Shown: positions 7,643 to 15,341, counted from the first letter of the stretch. The stretch is DNA of 19,714 bases from Hahellaceae bacterium (GCA_016716085.1 JADJWY010000030.1:1-19714), one strand, 5' to 3'. A program made the numbers and translations. Notes: generated by a model not told the origin, from the sequence alone.

Positions 7643-7848
7643 CACTGCAACCCCTCTACCGCGTAAATTAATCGGCTATTGATCAGTTGCATCGCAACCA
7701 AAAGGCCGCCCTTTGTGTAACCGTGCTCGTCCTCGGCGGCTTCCAGCTCGGCTAAAATGTTGGTGATTACTTGAATTGCGTACACACTTTGCTGAATTTC
7801 GGGCACAGAGAGGCCTTGGCCCGAATTTCGGGCTGTTTCAGTAGTCAT
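7642..7848 (-). CDS. Small helical protein of unknown function
   Basis: 68 residues, mostly helical, with no Cys pattern, signal peptide or membrane segment (core SVYAIQVITNILAELEAAED). A good ribosome binding site (GAGGAA) lies 7 nt before the ATG. It starts 10 nt after the alpA stop and its own stop overlaps the next start, so it belongs to the alpA-primase-helicase operon. Comparable short genes beside AlpA in satellites sometimes act as regulators or excision factors; nothing here shows which. Confidence 0.65.
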   Translation of the reverse strand: MTTETARNSGQGLSVPEIQQSVYAIQVITNILAELEAAEDEHGYTKGGLLVAMQLINSRLIYAVEGLQ

Positions 7849-7858
7849 GGTTATTTCC

Positions 7859-8110
7859 TCAGAGTTCGGTAGCTGATCGACACGCCTTTGCGTGTGCTAT
7901 GACGGCCAACAGGTCAGAACCAAGCCACACGCTGGTTCGTCCTATTTTTAGTGGGCGTGGGAATCGCCCCTGATTTATTCCCAGATACCAAGTTGGTTTA
8001 GATACCGGAATTCGACCGAGAACTTCATTTAGACGGTATAACCCATCAGGGGCTATGAGAACTTCGGCTCGACGGCCGGGGCCGTCAGTACATATGTTGT
8101 GTTGTGTCAT
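7859..8110 (-). CDS. alpA: AlpA-family transcriptional regulator / excisionase
   Basis: 83 residues, a MerR-like winged helix-turn-helix protein of the AlpA family. The family signature is complete: GLYRLNEVLGRIPVSKPTWY (23-42), then GRFPRPLKIGRTSVWLGSDL (48-67), that is a helix-turn-helix, GxFPxPxxxG and the Trp-containing wing. AlpA proteins of P4-like satellites activate integrase/excision and replication genes and are often the switch that responds to a helper phage. The start is certain: AGGAGG lies 7-8 nt before the ATG. It heads the operon leading to the primase and helicase. A 9-bp inverted repeat overlaps its leader and may be its own operator. Confidence 0.88.
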   Translation of the reverse strand: MTQHNICTDGPGRRAEVLIAPDGLYRLNEVLGRIPVSKPTWYLGINQGRFPRPLKIGRTSVWLGSDLLAVIAHAKACRSATEL

Positions 8111-8113
8111 TAG

Positions 8114-8158
8114 TCTTACCTCCTACTATGCAGTCTGTTTTGGCCTGACGAGGTAAGA
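8114..8158. promoter_or_regulatory. Inverted repeat in the alpA leader (candidate operator)
   Basis: tcttacctc (8114-8122) is perfectly complementary to gaggtaaga (8150-8158), centres 36 bp apart. One arm includes the alpA Shine-Dalgarno sequence, so a protein bound here, or an RNA pairing between the arms, could control alpA expression. Confidence 0.4.
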
Positions 8159-8181
8159 TTACTGGTGTGGTGGTCGGTTAT

Positions 8182-8212
8182 CCTGACATGCTATTTTTTT
8201 TAGCATGTCGGG
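8182..8212. terminator. Strong hairpin after the integrase operon
   Basis: gacatgcta (8185-8193) and tagcatgtc (8201-8209) form a perfect 9-bp stem, extendable to 12 with one G-T pair, around a loop of seven T. It starts within 3 nt of the stop of the 274-residue gene. On the minus strand no U-run follows the stem; on the plus strand a short tttt does. It probably ends the integrase transcript or shields alpA from it. Confidence 0.5.
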
Positions 8213-8214
8213 TT

Positions 8215-9039
8215 TTATAGGCCGTGAATCGAATTGTGGGTTTGGTTAGGCGTGGCAGTCTCGGCCCAAGTCCGGTCATCACACTTGAGAACATCCTCAA
8301 CGGCGCGTTTGTGCGGCTCGGCTACGCGATCCATCGTCTTTTCATTCGGGCCGTATATCCCGATCACCCTCAGTACGTTGGTGACGTTGACTAATTCGGA
8401 GGTGGTTTCAACTTCCCTAACGTTGAAGCCGTGCGAAGTGTCGCCCCAGTCCGTGCCATCGCCATGCCGGTCATGCCCGACGGCGCACCATATGTACAAG
8501 TCTAGAAAGGGTAGGATGCCCAGTCGAAAATAGGCGTCAGGTTTGTCCGTTCGCCGTTTTCTTTCGATGTTATCGAGGTATGCCTCAAGTTCTTTGAAAA
8601 TAGCCGAGCGTGGGGCTTTGGTGTTGATTATGAACACACTGTCATGGTGACCGAGTAGCGGTAGGGGTTCGGTGTCTGCCTCACCATCCCGCCACTGTAG
8701 GGACGTTCGTATAGCTCCTATAAGATCTTCAGCATCACCCAATGTCATACGTCTGACAGTCGGCCTTTCCAGTTTGGTTATGCACCCATCCACTGTGCGG
8801 AGTGGATTTTCGATCATGGCGACTATGGGGCCTTTTCCGACTAACCTCGGCCCGGCTTTCGTTGGGAAGTACCGCCGCCACACCCATCGACGGTGGTTCA
8901 GTAGTTGCCACCACTGATCCCAGTCCAAGTTCTCAAGCCCTGCATAGTTTCGCATGTCGAACACGTCTGGTAACCACGGGAATCGATTCCGATCAGAGGT
9001 GAGGGTGTAATCGGCTTTCCGTCTGTCGTCTGTCGCCAC
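8215..9039 (-). CDS. Unknown 274-residue protein coupled to the integrase (possibly DUF6387-like)
   Basis: The GTG start follows the integrase TAA with no gap, so the two are translated together. The N-terminus has the pattern FPWLPDVFDMRNYAGLENLD followed by WDQWWQLLNHRRW, like proteins found downstream of integrases in enterobacterial islands that I associate with DUF6387; this is recollection, not a search. The rest is soluble, Trp- and Arg-rich, with a hydrophobic stretch (FRLGILPFLDLYIWCAVGHD) and no known catalytic motif. Because it sits in the integrase operon it may affect integration direction, immunity or host takeover. Family assignment is weak; that it is a real gene is well supported by the clean frame and coupling. 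Confidence 0.6.
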   Translation of the reverse strand: MATDDRRKADYTLTSDRNRFPWLPDVFDMRNYAGLENLDWDQWWQLLNHRRWVWRRYFPTKAGPRLVGKGPIVAMIENPLRTVDGCITKLERPTVRRMTLGDAEDLIGAIRTSLQWRDGEADTEPLPLLGHHDSVFIINTKAPRSAIFKELEAYLDNIERKRRTDKPDAYFRLGILPFLDLYIWCAVGHDRHGDGTDWGDTSHGFNVREVETTSELVNVTNVLRVIGIYGPNEKTMDRVAEPHKRAVEDVLKCDDRTWAETATPNQTHNSIHGL

Positions 9040-10131
9040 TTACTTGCCCTCGCCCTTCAGTTCGTCCAGATAGTCGGCCCACTGTTGAAGCATCTTCCTA
9101 CGCTCGGCTAGATGCGTAGCGCGATTGTAAGCCCGTCCCAGTGGGTCACGGACGGTATGGGCCAGTTGGTGTTCAATAAAGTCGGGCCTGACTCCCAATC
9201 GTTCATCGAGCATCGTCCGGGCCATGGCTCTGAAGCCGTGCGGTGTCATTACGTCTTTGTACCCCAGTCGTTTGAGTGCCTGATTAACGGTATTTTCCGA
9301 AATGGGTTTCTCTCGATCTCTGCCGGGGAATATCCACCCGGTTCGCTCGGTTAAAGGTCGCAACTCTTCCAACAGTGACATAGCCTGAACAGGCAGTGGA
9401 ACGATGTGCTCGGTGTGAACCTTTGACGCGGTCAGTTCGAGTTGCCGATCGGCGTTATTGAGGTTTTCCCACTTGAGGTGGCGCAACTCGCCCGGCCTTA
9501 GCATCGTCAAAGCGGAAAGTTTCAGTGCGGCATTCGTAACCGTGTCGCCACGGTAGGTTTCGATCTTTCTCAGTACCTCGCCCACTAAAGCGGGATCGGT
9601 TACGGCGGGGTGGTGATTCTCCGGTGAACTTGGCAGCTTGTCGGCCAGATCGTCGGCCATGTTCCGTTGGCAGAGATTCAGGAATAGGGCATAGCGATAG
9701 ATTTGGCTTGCAATAACCCGCACCCGGTGAGCCGTTTCGACTTTGCCGGTTTCGGCAATTTTCTGAAGCACGGCCAAAAGTTCATGGTTTGTGATTTGGT
9801 CTATTGGTCGGTTGCCCAATTTCGGGAAGAGGTACTTCTCAAGCCGACGAAGCTGGCGCTCGTAATGCGCGGGGACGATTTTTTGTTTTTGAATTTTTAG
9901 CCAAGCGAGTGATACGGCTTCAAAGGATTGATTTGCCACCAGCTCGGCTTTCTGTTTTTGTTCTTTACGCGACGTTGACGGGTCGATCCCCGAGCGGAGG
10001 AGTGCTTTGTGTTCGTCCCGATCTATTCGGGCCTGTTTCAGACTGATCTGGGGGTAACTGCCAAGTGAGAGTAGCTTCTCTTTACCCCCAAACCTGTATT
10101 TCAGTCGCCACCGTTTTGAGCCATTCGGCAT
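9040..10131 (-). CDS. int: Tyrosine recombinase integrase (P4/DUF4102 family)
   Basis: It catalyses integration into and excision from ssrA. The N-terminal arm-binding domain (WRLKYRFGGKEKLLSLGSYP) and the catalytic domain are complete: R212 in LRPGELRHL, H298 and R301 in HGFRAM, H325 in QLAHT and nucleophile Y335 in AYNRATH. The ATG at 10131 gives 363 residues, but homology clearly starts earlier: the in-frame codons at 10132-10217 read KVTDLHIKHALPESSPYKIA and then CGGGLLCQV, the usual beginning of this family. No ATG, GTG or TTG lies in that frame before the stop at 10278-10276. An ATG at 10247 is in another frame, so a single indel between about 10220 and 10245 would give the normal start. 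The gene reads away from attR in the same direction as ssrA, the usual layout. Confidence 0.93.
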   Translation of the reverse strand: MPNGSKRWRLKYRFGGKEKLLSLGSYPQISLKQARIDRDEHKALLRSGIDPSTSRKEQKQKAELVANQSFEAVSLAWLKIQKQKIVPAHYERQLRRLEKYLFPKLGNRPIDQITNHELLAVLQKIAETGKVETAHRVRVIASQIYRYALFLNLCQRNMADDLADKLPSSPENHHPAVTDPALVGEVLRKIETYRGDTVTNAALKLSALTMLRPGELRHLKWENLNNADRQLELTASKVHTEHIVPLPVQAMSLLEELRPLTERTGWIFPGRDREKPISENTVNQALKRLGYKDVMTPHGFRAMARTMLDERLGVRPDFIEHQLAHTVRDPLGRAYNRATHLAERRKMLQQWADYLDELKGEGK

Positions 10132-10247
10132 AACCTGACACAGCAGGCCGCCACCGCAGGCGATCTTGTACGGGCTTGATTCGGGTAAGGCGTGTTTAAT
10201 GTGAAGGTCGGTGACCTTATCACCAGCCGGGCGGGGTTTACTGTCAT

Positions 10248-10350
10248 GGGGTAACCAAAACCTATCAGGGGTAAGTTACCCCCGATGTTACCCCCGTTTA
10301 GCCTTAGACTTCAATAGACTTCGTTACCCCTGATTAGACTTCGAAGTCCG
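10248..10350. repeat. Repeat-rich attR-proximal region (candidate arm and excisionase sites)
   Basis: gttacccccg occurs at 10275-10284 and 10287-10296 with the same 12-bp period as near attL. A variant gttacccctg lies at 10323-10332, and reverse copies (ggggtaac about 10248-10255, caggggtaa at 10266-10274) lie nearby. Interleaved are three copies of tagacttc (10305-10312, 10315-10322, 10335-10342); the last is part of the 12-bp palindrome gacttcgaagtc (10337-10348). Two repeat families between an integrase gene and its att site fit integrase arm sites plus sites for a second DNA-binding protein. No gene start other than integrase is seen here. Confidence 0.6.
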
Positions 10351-10408
10351 TGAAATCATTGTTTTTAAAGCGTTTTTAGACTTAGTTGGATTCCCTAAAA
10401 CGCAATAG

Positions 10409-10422
10409 TGGTGGAGACGGCG
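10409..10422. repeat. attR: 14-bp direct repeat within the tmRNA 3' end
   Basis: tggtggagacggcg equals 2962-2975. It covers the CCA and part of the acceptor stem of tmRNA, so integration restores a complete ssrA. Confidence 0.88.
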
Positions 10423-10762
10423 GGAATTGAACCCGCGTCCGTCGTCCTCTGCCATCGGCTCTACATGCTTAGATTCCCTCAATTGCTTTAACCCGAAGCG
10501 ACCCGAGGGGCAGGGTGCCGAAGGCTAGCCTTTAAGGTTTCGCAAGCCGGAGCAAGGCGATCCGGCCAACTAGCTTATTCTGAATGACACTCAGTACCGC
10601 GGGGTAAGCACCTTAGCGTGAGTGGCTAAGCGGGCCGTTAGGCTGCTAAAGCGTAAGTTTCGTCGTTTGCGACTATGTTTTGCGGTATTTGAAGTACGAG
10701 AGTTACCGCCTCTCGGCATGCACCTCTGGGTTTGTAACCGGCGTCGAAACCATGTCGTCCCC
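10409..10762 (-). ncRNA. ssrA: Transfer-messenger RNA (tmRNA)
   Basis: tmRNA rescues stalled ribosomes together with SmpB and tags the nascent protein for proteolysis. The 5' end GGGGACGACATGG (from 10762) pairs with the 3' end CCGTCTCC followed by A and CCA (to 10409) to form the tRNA-like acceptor stem; a T-arm GGTTCAATTCC is present just before it. The tag reading frame is at 10670-10638, resume codon GCA, encoding ANDETYALAA and a stop TAA, the usual proteobacterial type. It is a one-piece tmRNA of about 354 nt including CCA. Its 3' end is the integration site of the element and its own terminator is now at 2922-2955. smpB lies about 1.6 kb upstream on the same strand. Confidence 0.96.
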
Positions 10763-10806
10763 AAAAGCGTGTGTGTTTCGGCCTGACTGGACCGACACGT
10801 GAACAC

Positions 10807-10836
10807 ATATATGGTAGCGAGTATATCTCATTTCAA
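10807..10836 (-). promoter_or_regulatory. Probable ssrA promoter
   Basis: A -35-like TTGAAA (10836-10831) is followed after 17-18 nt by CATATA/ATATAT (10813-10807), about 40 nt upstream of the mature tmRNA 5' end. It begins 10 bp after the stop of the acyltransferase gene, so ssrA has its own promoter. Confidence 0.5.
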
Positions 10837-10846
10837 GGGGGCTTCG

Positions 10847-12245
10847 CTAGGGCGCTACTTTTTCATGGGTTTTGAGGGCCAGTAGCTCACTCAGGGATTC
10901 ACCAAAAAACGTGATCAGCATATCGGGGTCGGGAATCAGGTGCTTATCGGCGACCACACCAAACTGCACCGTATCGTGGTAGCTCAATATACTCAGGCCC
11001 ACGCCGACGTTACCGGATTGAGGCACCCAGAACATTGGTTGAATCATGCGGCTTCCGGCCAGATAGAGTGGGTGCTTCGGCCCAGGAACGTTGGTCATGA
11101 CGAGTGAGGCTTTTTGGCTCAGCACCTCAAGTGCCGTCTGTTCCATCACTGCGGGGCCTTTTCCAAGAACGCCCAGTAAGCCGTAAAAGACCTGCGGTTG
11201 ATAGCTGTTCTTCAGTTCGCGCATCGCCTGACAAACCGACTCGAGACGACTTGCGGCCGAATGCTTGCCCACGGGAAGAGGGACAATCACGAGTCCAAAC
11301 TGATTTCCCAGTGTTTTAATCGGTTGATCCAGTGGGCGCAGGTTAAATGGAACCGCCACATTCAGGTGATCCTGCTCGACAGCGTCATTCCGGGTCAGTA
11401 AATAAGCACGGATGGCACCCGCTGCCGCAGCAATCAGAATGTCGTTAATGGTAGCCCCGAGTCGTTTCCCTGCCGCACGGACGTCCTCCAGCGAGTAGGG
11501 TTCAGCCCAGGCCACGCGCTTGCGCCCGGTCAATTCACCGCGGAAACAAGTCGGTGGCTCGTTAGGCATCAATGCAATACGCGAGAGTTCCTGACCAATC
11601 GATAAGCCCTCTCCGGGCCAGATCCGTCAAGTGACTGGGGTGCTGGATCAGATCCACCGTTTCCTCGACCAGTTCGTGTCCCAGATGAAAGGTCTCTGCC
11701 AATAGTTTTTGTGCGGGTTCTACCCATTGTTTGATCCACGAGTCTGTTCTCGTTGTCTTGGCTTTCGCTTCCTCAGGTACCGGCACAACACCATCATCGG
11801 TCAGTGAAAGCATGACTCGCACGAGCGAAATGCCATCAGCGATACAATGATGAACCCTCATCAGCAGGGCGCAACCCCGTTAACATTTTCAATTAAGTGC
11901 ATTTGCCAGAGAGGGATATGAAAATTTAAGGCGTGCTCGTCAGATCTGACGCGAGTGCCTGCAAATCATGGTAAGTACCATGGCCAGGCAAGCCGACGAC
12001 ATGAACATGATTTTCAATGTCAAAATGGGGGTCGATTTCCAAAAGGCACCATTCGCATGCTCTACAACAAGTTGGCGGAAGCGGGCAAATTTGAGGAGCC
12101 GTTCAGTGATCAGTTTTTCCAGCGCACTTCGGGTGATAGGCTTTTCGAGGATCATAACCCCGCTGATCATCATGAGGTTAGAATCGCTTTCCATTCGAAG
12201 CCAGGCGTGATCAACGCCAGACATGGGCTCGCCGTGGGTGGACAT
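10847..12245 (-). CDS. Wax ester synthase / acyl-CoA:diacylglycerol acyltransferase (WS/DGAT), frame broken as given
   Basis: It transfers acyl-CoA to fatty alcohols or diacylglycerol, making wax esters or triacylglycerol as storage lipid. The N-terminus MSTHGEPMSGVDHAWLRMES is typical (start ATG 12245 after AGGAAGG). The active-site motif HHCIADG lies about 11835-11855. The C-terminal half (10847-11572) contains the family motif GATINDILIAAAAGAIRAYL, a PLN-like LRPLDQP and NVPGPKHPLYLAGSRM. Three open pieces join in changing frames near 12060-12070, 11870-11900 and 11565-11640; between them LASDLTSTP and SLWQMHLIENVNG can be read. Total length, about 465 codons, is normal, so the breaks are more likely sequence errors than true decay. 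It stands between smpB and ssrA, all on the minus strand. Confidence 0.85.
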
Positions 12246-12326
12246 AGAGGCCTTCCTGCTTATTGTTGTGGCTATAGATCGGCCACCAGCATATACCCCC
12301 TTGGCTTATCCGGGTGTTGACAGGCG

Positions 12327-12805
12327 TCAATTACTGTTTGGTATGTTCGCGCACGATACGTTGCTTTTGGCGTCCCCATTCGCGCTCTTTCTCGAGTCAC
12401 GCTTGTCATATTCTTTTTTCCCTTTGACTAACGCGATTTCGCATTTTACGCGGTTATTTTTCCAGTACAGTGCCAGCGGTACACAGCTGTAGCCCGCCTG
12501 TTGAACCGCGCCAATCAATTTGCTGATTTCTCTCGCATTTAGCAGTAGCTTGCGGGTGCGGGTAGGTTCAGCAATCACGTGTGGACGCTTCCTTCAGCGG
12601 TGTGATATGGGTACCCATCAGCCAGGCTTCACCCTGATGAATCTGTACAGGAGTCGACCAGCTGACATTTGCCGGCGCGGAGGCTCTGACCTCCCAGCCC
12701 GTCAGCACGAGCCCCGCTTCGAAGCGATCCTCGATGTGGTAATCGTGGCGCGCTTTTTGTTGAGCGCGATCGTGGAATTGGGTTCATTTTTTTGGGCTTG
12801 GCCAC
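12327..12805 (-). CDS. smpB: SsrA-binding protein SmpB, frameshifted as given
   Basis: It binds tmRNA and brings it to stalled ribosomes. From a GTG at 12805 the reading is AKPKK, NSTIALNKK, ARHDYHIEDRFEAGLVLTGW, EVRASAPANVSWSTPVQIHQ, GEAWLMGTHITPLKEAST, then VIAEPTRTRKLLLNAREI and the basic tail KGKKEYDKRDSRK. Those are the SmpB oligonucleotide-binding fold and C-terminal tail. Total length fits the usual 160 residues. The frame changes in the A-run near 12790-12797, at AACAAAAAGCG (one A missing, near 12757-12768) and near 12580. Indels at A-runs point to sequence errors. The C-terminal 83 residues (12327-12578) are open. Its partner RNA ssrA is downstream. Confidence 0.88.
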
Positions 12806-12988
12806 GAGCTAACGACTTGACTGAATAAAGCCGGATATTGTACCGGAAACCGCAGGCTGGATTGAAGGGGAGCTGCTTTTCTCCTGGACAACCTTATACA
12901 ATCTTGTGAAAGGAAATCGAGGACGGCCGACGAGTTACGTTATACTCTAGCTCGGGTGGCTACCTGCAAATAATAACAAGGAAATTGA

Positions 12989-14406
12989 ATGAGTCTGGTG
13001 CCCTATGAGCAATTAAAGTGGTCTGATCCACGCAGTTCGCTGCTGGCCGGTATTTGCATCGTGACCGGTTTCGTGAACGTCTGGCGCTTTCCCGAGCTGA
13101 TGGCAACCCACGGTGGGGAGGCGTTTCTCCTGACCTATGTGGGTGCCCTGGTCTGCCCTGGCATTGCCGGTCGTCTGGCTGCAATGGCAGTTAGGGCGTC
13201 GATTCAAGGGGACCCAGGTCGGCGCGCTTGTCCGTCTGGGGCAGGTTAAGTATTTCTCACTTTGGCAGTTTTCGGGTGGGATGATGATTCTGGCCTGTGG
13301 GCTCACCGCAGGGTTTTATATTCTGGTCTCCGGCGTCACTCTGGCCTATCTGCTGAAAGCGGCCTTGGGCGTGTTCAACCAGGTCTCCCTTGCCAGTTCA
13401 ACCAAAGTCATGTCGGAGCTGCAAAAAGACGCACCTCAACTCATTGCCTGGTTTGCCGTGTGTTTGGTCTTTTTATTTCTGGTGTCAGCCAAAGGGCTCA
13501 TTCGCGGTTTGCAGCGCAGCCTTCCGCTCCTGGTGGGTGCGTTGGTGATTCTGGGCATTCTGCTGATGGGCTATGGCGGGCTGAATGTCGGATGGAAAAC
13601 CACGTGGGAATTGCTTTTCCTGGGCGAGCAAAGTAGCTGGGATGACCGCCTGATGCTGGACGCACTGAGTCAGGCCTTTTTCTCTATGGCACTGAGTACG
13701 GGGGTTTACTTTATTTTAGGCGCCTATTGTTGCCAGGAGGGTCCTCCCTTGCGCTTGGTTGGCAAAATTCTGCTGGCTGACCTGGTCACCGGGCTGGTTG
13801 CGACATTGATTGTCGTCCCAATTGTTCTGGCTGCAGACCTTCAGGTGACAGGAGGATTTGCCCTGGTCTTTCAGACGCTGCCCGTCGCCTTTCAGTCTTT
13901 GCCCCTTGGACAACTTTGGTTGGCCCTATTCTACGATTCTCTTTATTTTGGTGGCGTTGACTTCGCTGCTCTTTCTGTTGGAACCGGCGGTGTACTGGTA
14001 TCAATTACATTTCAGGACGCGGCGCAGACCCGCGCTGCTGGTGGTGCTGAGTGGATTGGGGGTGTTCGCAGCGGTGCTGGCGCATTCGATGGTGGCGGAT
14101 GATGGCGTCACCGTGTTAGGGATGCCCTGGTTTACGTTCATGCAATTTGCAGTGTCGGTTGTTTTACTGCCATTGTCTCTGCTGTTTGTACTGGTTCTGA
14201 TGGGCTATGTGCTGCCCCGCGAACACTTGGCCGCCGGGATTGGATTAGCGGTGGGAGGTGTTTACTTTCAGGCGCTTTACCGTTGGATTCGGTATGTACT
14301 GGTTCCGCTGATCTTTTTAATCCTGGTGTATAGCCTCCTTGGGTTGTTGCAATATATGTGCTTCCTTGGTGGGCCGTATAGCGGTAGTATTTGCCCCGTT
14401 TCGTAG
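12989..14406 (+). CDS. Sodium-dependent transporter, NSS (SNF) family, frameshifted as given
   Basis: A LeuT-fold inner-membrane symporter, probably for amino acids or a related solute. The start ATG at 12989 follows AAGGAAA. The first segment SSLLAGICIVTGFVNVWRFP is the hallmark first helix of the family, with the unwound GxxNVWRFP ion/substrate site. Many hydrophobic helices follow (13137-14100: FSGGMMILACGLTAGFYILV, LPLLVGALVILGILLMGYGG). The frame changes near 13145 and again near 13930, where VALTSLLFLLEPAVYW continues the protein. About 470 codons fits the family. The gene is divergent from smpB. The substrate cannot be deduced. Confidence 0.85.
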
Positions 14407-14420
14407 TCAGGTTGAAACGT

Positions 14421-14846
14421 GTGAAAGTCAGTCGCCATGCCCTCATTCCGTTTAGTGATCATCAGATGTTTGATCTGGTGCTCGATGTGGTGCGTTACCC
14501 CGAGTTTCTGCCCTGGTGCTCGGCGGGGCAGGTTTTGGAGCTGGATGAACACAGCCAGTTAGCCAAGCTGACGATCAGTAAGGCGACTGTCTCTCAAAGT
14601 TTTACAACCCGAAATCAACTGATCCGGCCAGGCGAGATTCGTTTGAGTCTCGTGGAGGGGCCTTTTCGTTCGCTCTCTGGGAGCTGGTCGTTTAAAGCGC
14701 TGAATGACAGTGCTTGTAAAGTGATGCTGGACCTCAACTTTGAGCCAGCGGGCGCTTTGCATGGTTTAGCGTTGGGTTCGGTTTTCGGTCAGGCGGCAAA
14801 ACGACGGTTGATTTGTTCTGTCGTCGGGCCCACGTTGTATCGCTAA
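14421..14846 (+). CDS. ratA: RatA / YfjG START-like ribosome-associated protein
   Basis: A coenzyme Q-binding START-domain family member; in E. coli RatA is reported to affect 70S ribosome association. The reading from GTG 14421 is KVSRHALIPFSDHQMFDLVL then VRYPEFLPWCSAG, with the diagnostic YPEFLPWC motif and QLAKLTISKA, as in the family. A TTG at 14412 is an alternative start. The annotated end RRLICSVVGPTLYR is out of frame: the next frame reads VDLFCRRAHVV, the normal C-terminus, and a second shift restores the stop at 14846, so two small indels compensate. ratB follows after 33 bp. Confidence 0.85.
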   Translation: MKVSRHALIPFSDHQMFDLVLDVVRYPEFLPWCSAGQVLELDEHSQLAKLTISKATVSQSFTTRNQLIRPGEIRLSLVEGPFRSLSGSWSFKALNDSACKVMLDLNFEPAGALHGLALGSVFGQAAKRRLICSVVGPTLYR

Positions 14847-14879
14847 TTGACGGGGTTCGCTGTTATCAGGAGTTTTAAG

Positions 14880-14978
14880 GTGGAAAAAAAAGTAACGGTC
14901 GAAGTGGCTTATGCTGCGCCTGCGCAGCAAAATTCTGCGCATCTCGGTGGATTCTCCAGTCGGTTCAGTTGGTTTTAA
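14880..14978 (+). pseudogene. ratB: Truncated ratB (RnfH family)
   Basis: GTG at 14880 with AGGAG 8 nt upstream starts EKKVTVEVAYAAPAQQ, the typical N-terminus of RatB/RnfH. After a one-base shift KILRISVDSPVGSVGF continues, but then the sequence meets the stop of the convergent bamE gene. RatB is normally about 100 residues with a ubiquitin-like fold; only about 36 are left. Roughly 200 bp seem to be missing. Either a real deletion or an assembly gap between the convergent genes explains this; the truncated protein would not fold. Confidence 0.65.
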
Positions 14979-15341
14979 GATTTGTCTCGTATTTTGTATA
15001 CCAGGCCAGGGTTGGCCAGCTCGGGCTGCAGCAGGGGGCCGTGGTCAATCGCACTGAGAGTATCGCCCTCGAACGTTAGCTGTACCTTCTGCGTGTGAAT
15101 TTCGCCACCCTCCAACTGCATGGTGTAGTAGTAAGTCTCTTCTGACAGGTTAAAGCTATTTTTCAGGAGGATTACCCAAAATGTAGTGTACCTGGCGGCG
15201 TGTCATTCCGGTGCGCAACTCTGTCAGCATGTCGGCTTCAACAATGTTGCCCTGCTGCGTCAATTCGGTAAACCCGGGAACATACAGCCAGAGAGTGAGA
15301 CCGATGCCTAACATCAGCAGTAAAAAGGCGAACTTTTGCAT
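14975..15341 (-). CDS. bamE: Outer membrane assembly lipoprotein BamE, frameshifted as given
   Basis: A small lipoprotein of the BAM complex that inserts outer membrane beta-barrel proteins. N-terminus MQKFAFLLLMLGIGL is the signal peptide; the lipobox LSGC is visible only in the neighbouring frame at about 15286-15297, then the family sequence resumes: YVPGFTELTQQGNIVEADML and LRTGMTRRQVHYILGNPP. The open frame stops at GAAAAATAG (about 15158), but the next frame carries on with SFNLSEETYYYTMQLEGGE, VQLTFEGDTLSAIDHGPLL and ANPGLVYKIRDKS, ending at 14975. The breaks are small indels, one beside an A-run. The gene is divergent from fur, as usual in gammaproteobacteria. Confidence 0.88.

Larger units (their letters stand above)
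2962..10422. mobile_element. Integrative element at the ssrA 3' end (P4/PICI-like satellite architecture)
   Basis: The element is bounded by the 14-bp direct repeat tggtggagacggcg at 2962-2975 and 10409-10422, which is the tmRNA 3' end including CCA. It carries a tyrosine integrase next to attR, an AlpA regulator, a primase, a D5/SF3 helicase, iteron-like repeats and several unknown genes, all on the minus strand in the direction of ssrA. This combination is typical of phage satellites (P4, PICI) and small integrative elements that replicate after excision. I find no terminase, capsid, cos-like, capsid-size or conjugation gene and no recognised cargo. The genes are compact, with 4-11 bp overlaps in the replication operon. 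Whether it is a satellite, and of which helper, is inference. Confidence 0.88.

Noticed and set aside
10591..10806. 71-residue minus-strand reading frame
   Set aside because: It lies inside the tmRNA gene and its leader; only the 10-residue tag frame is translated there.
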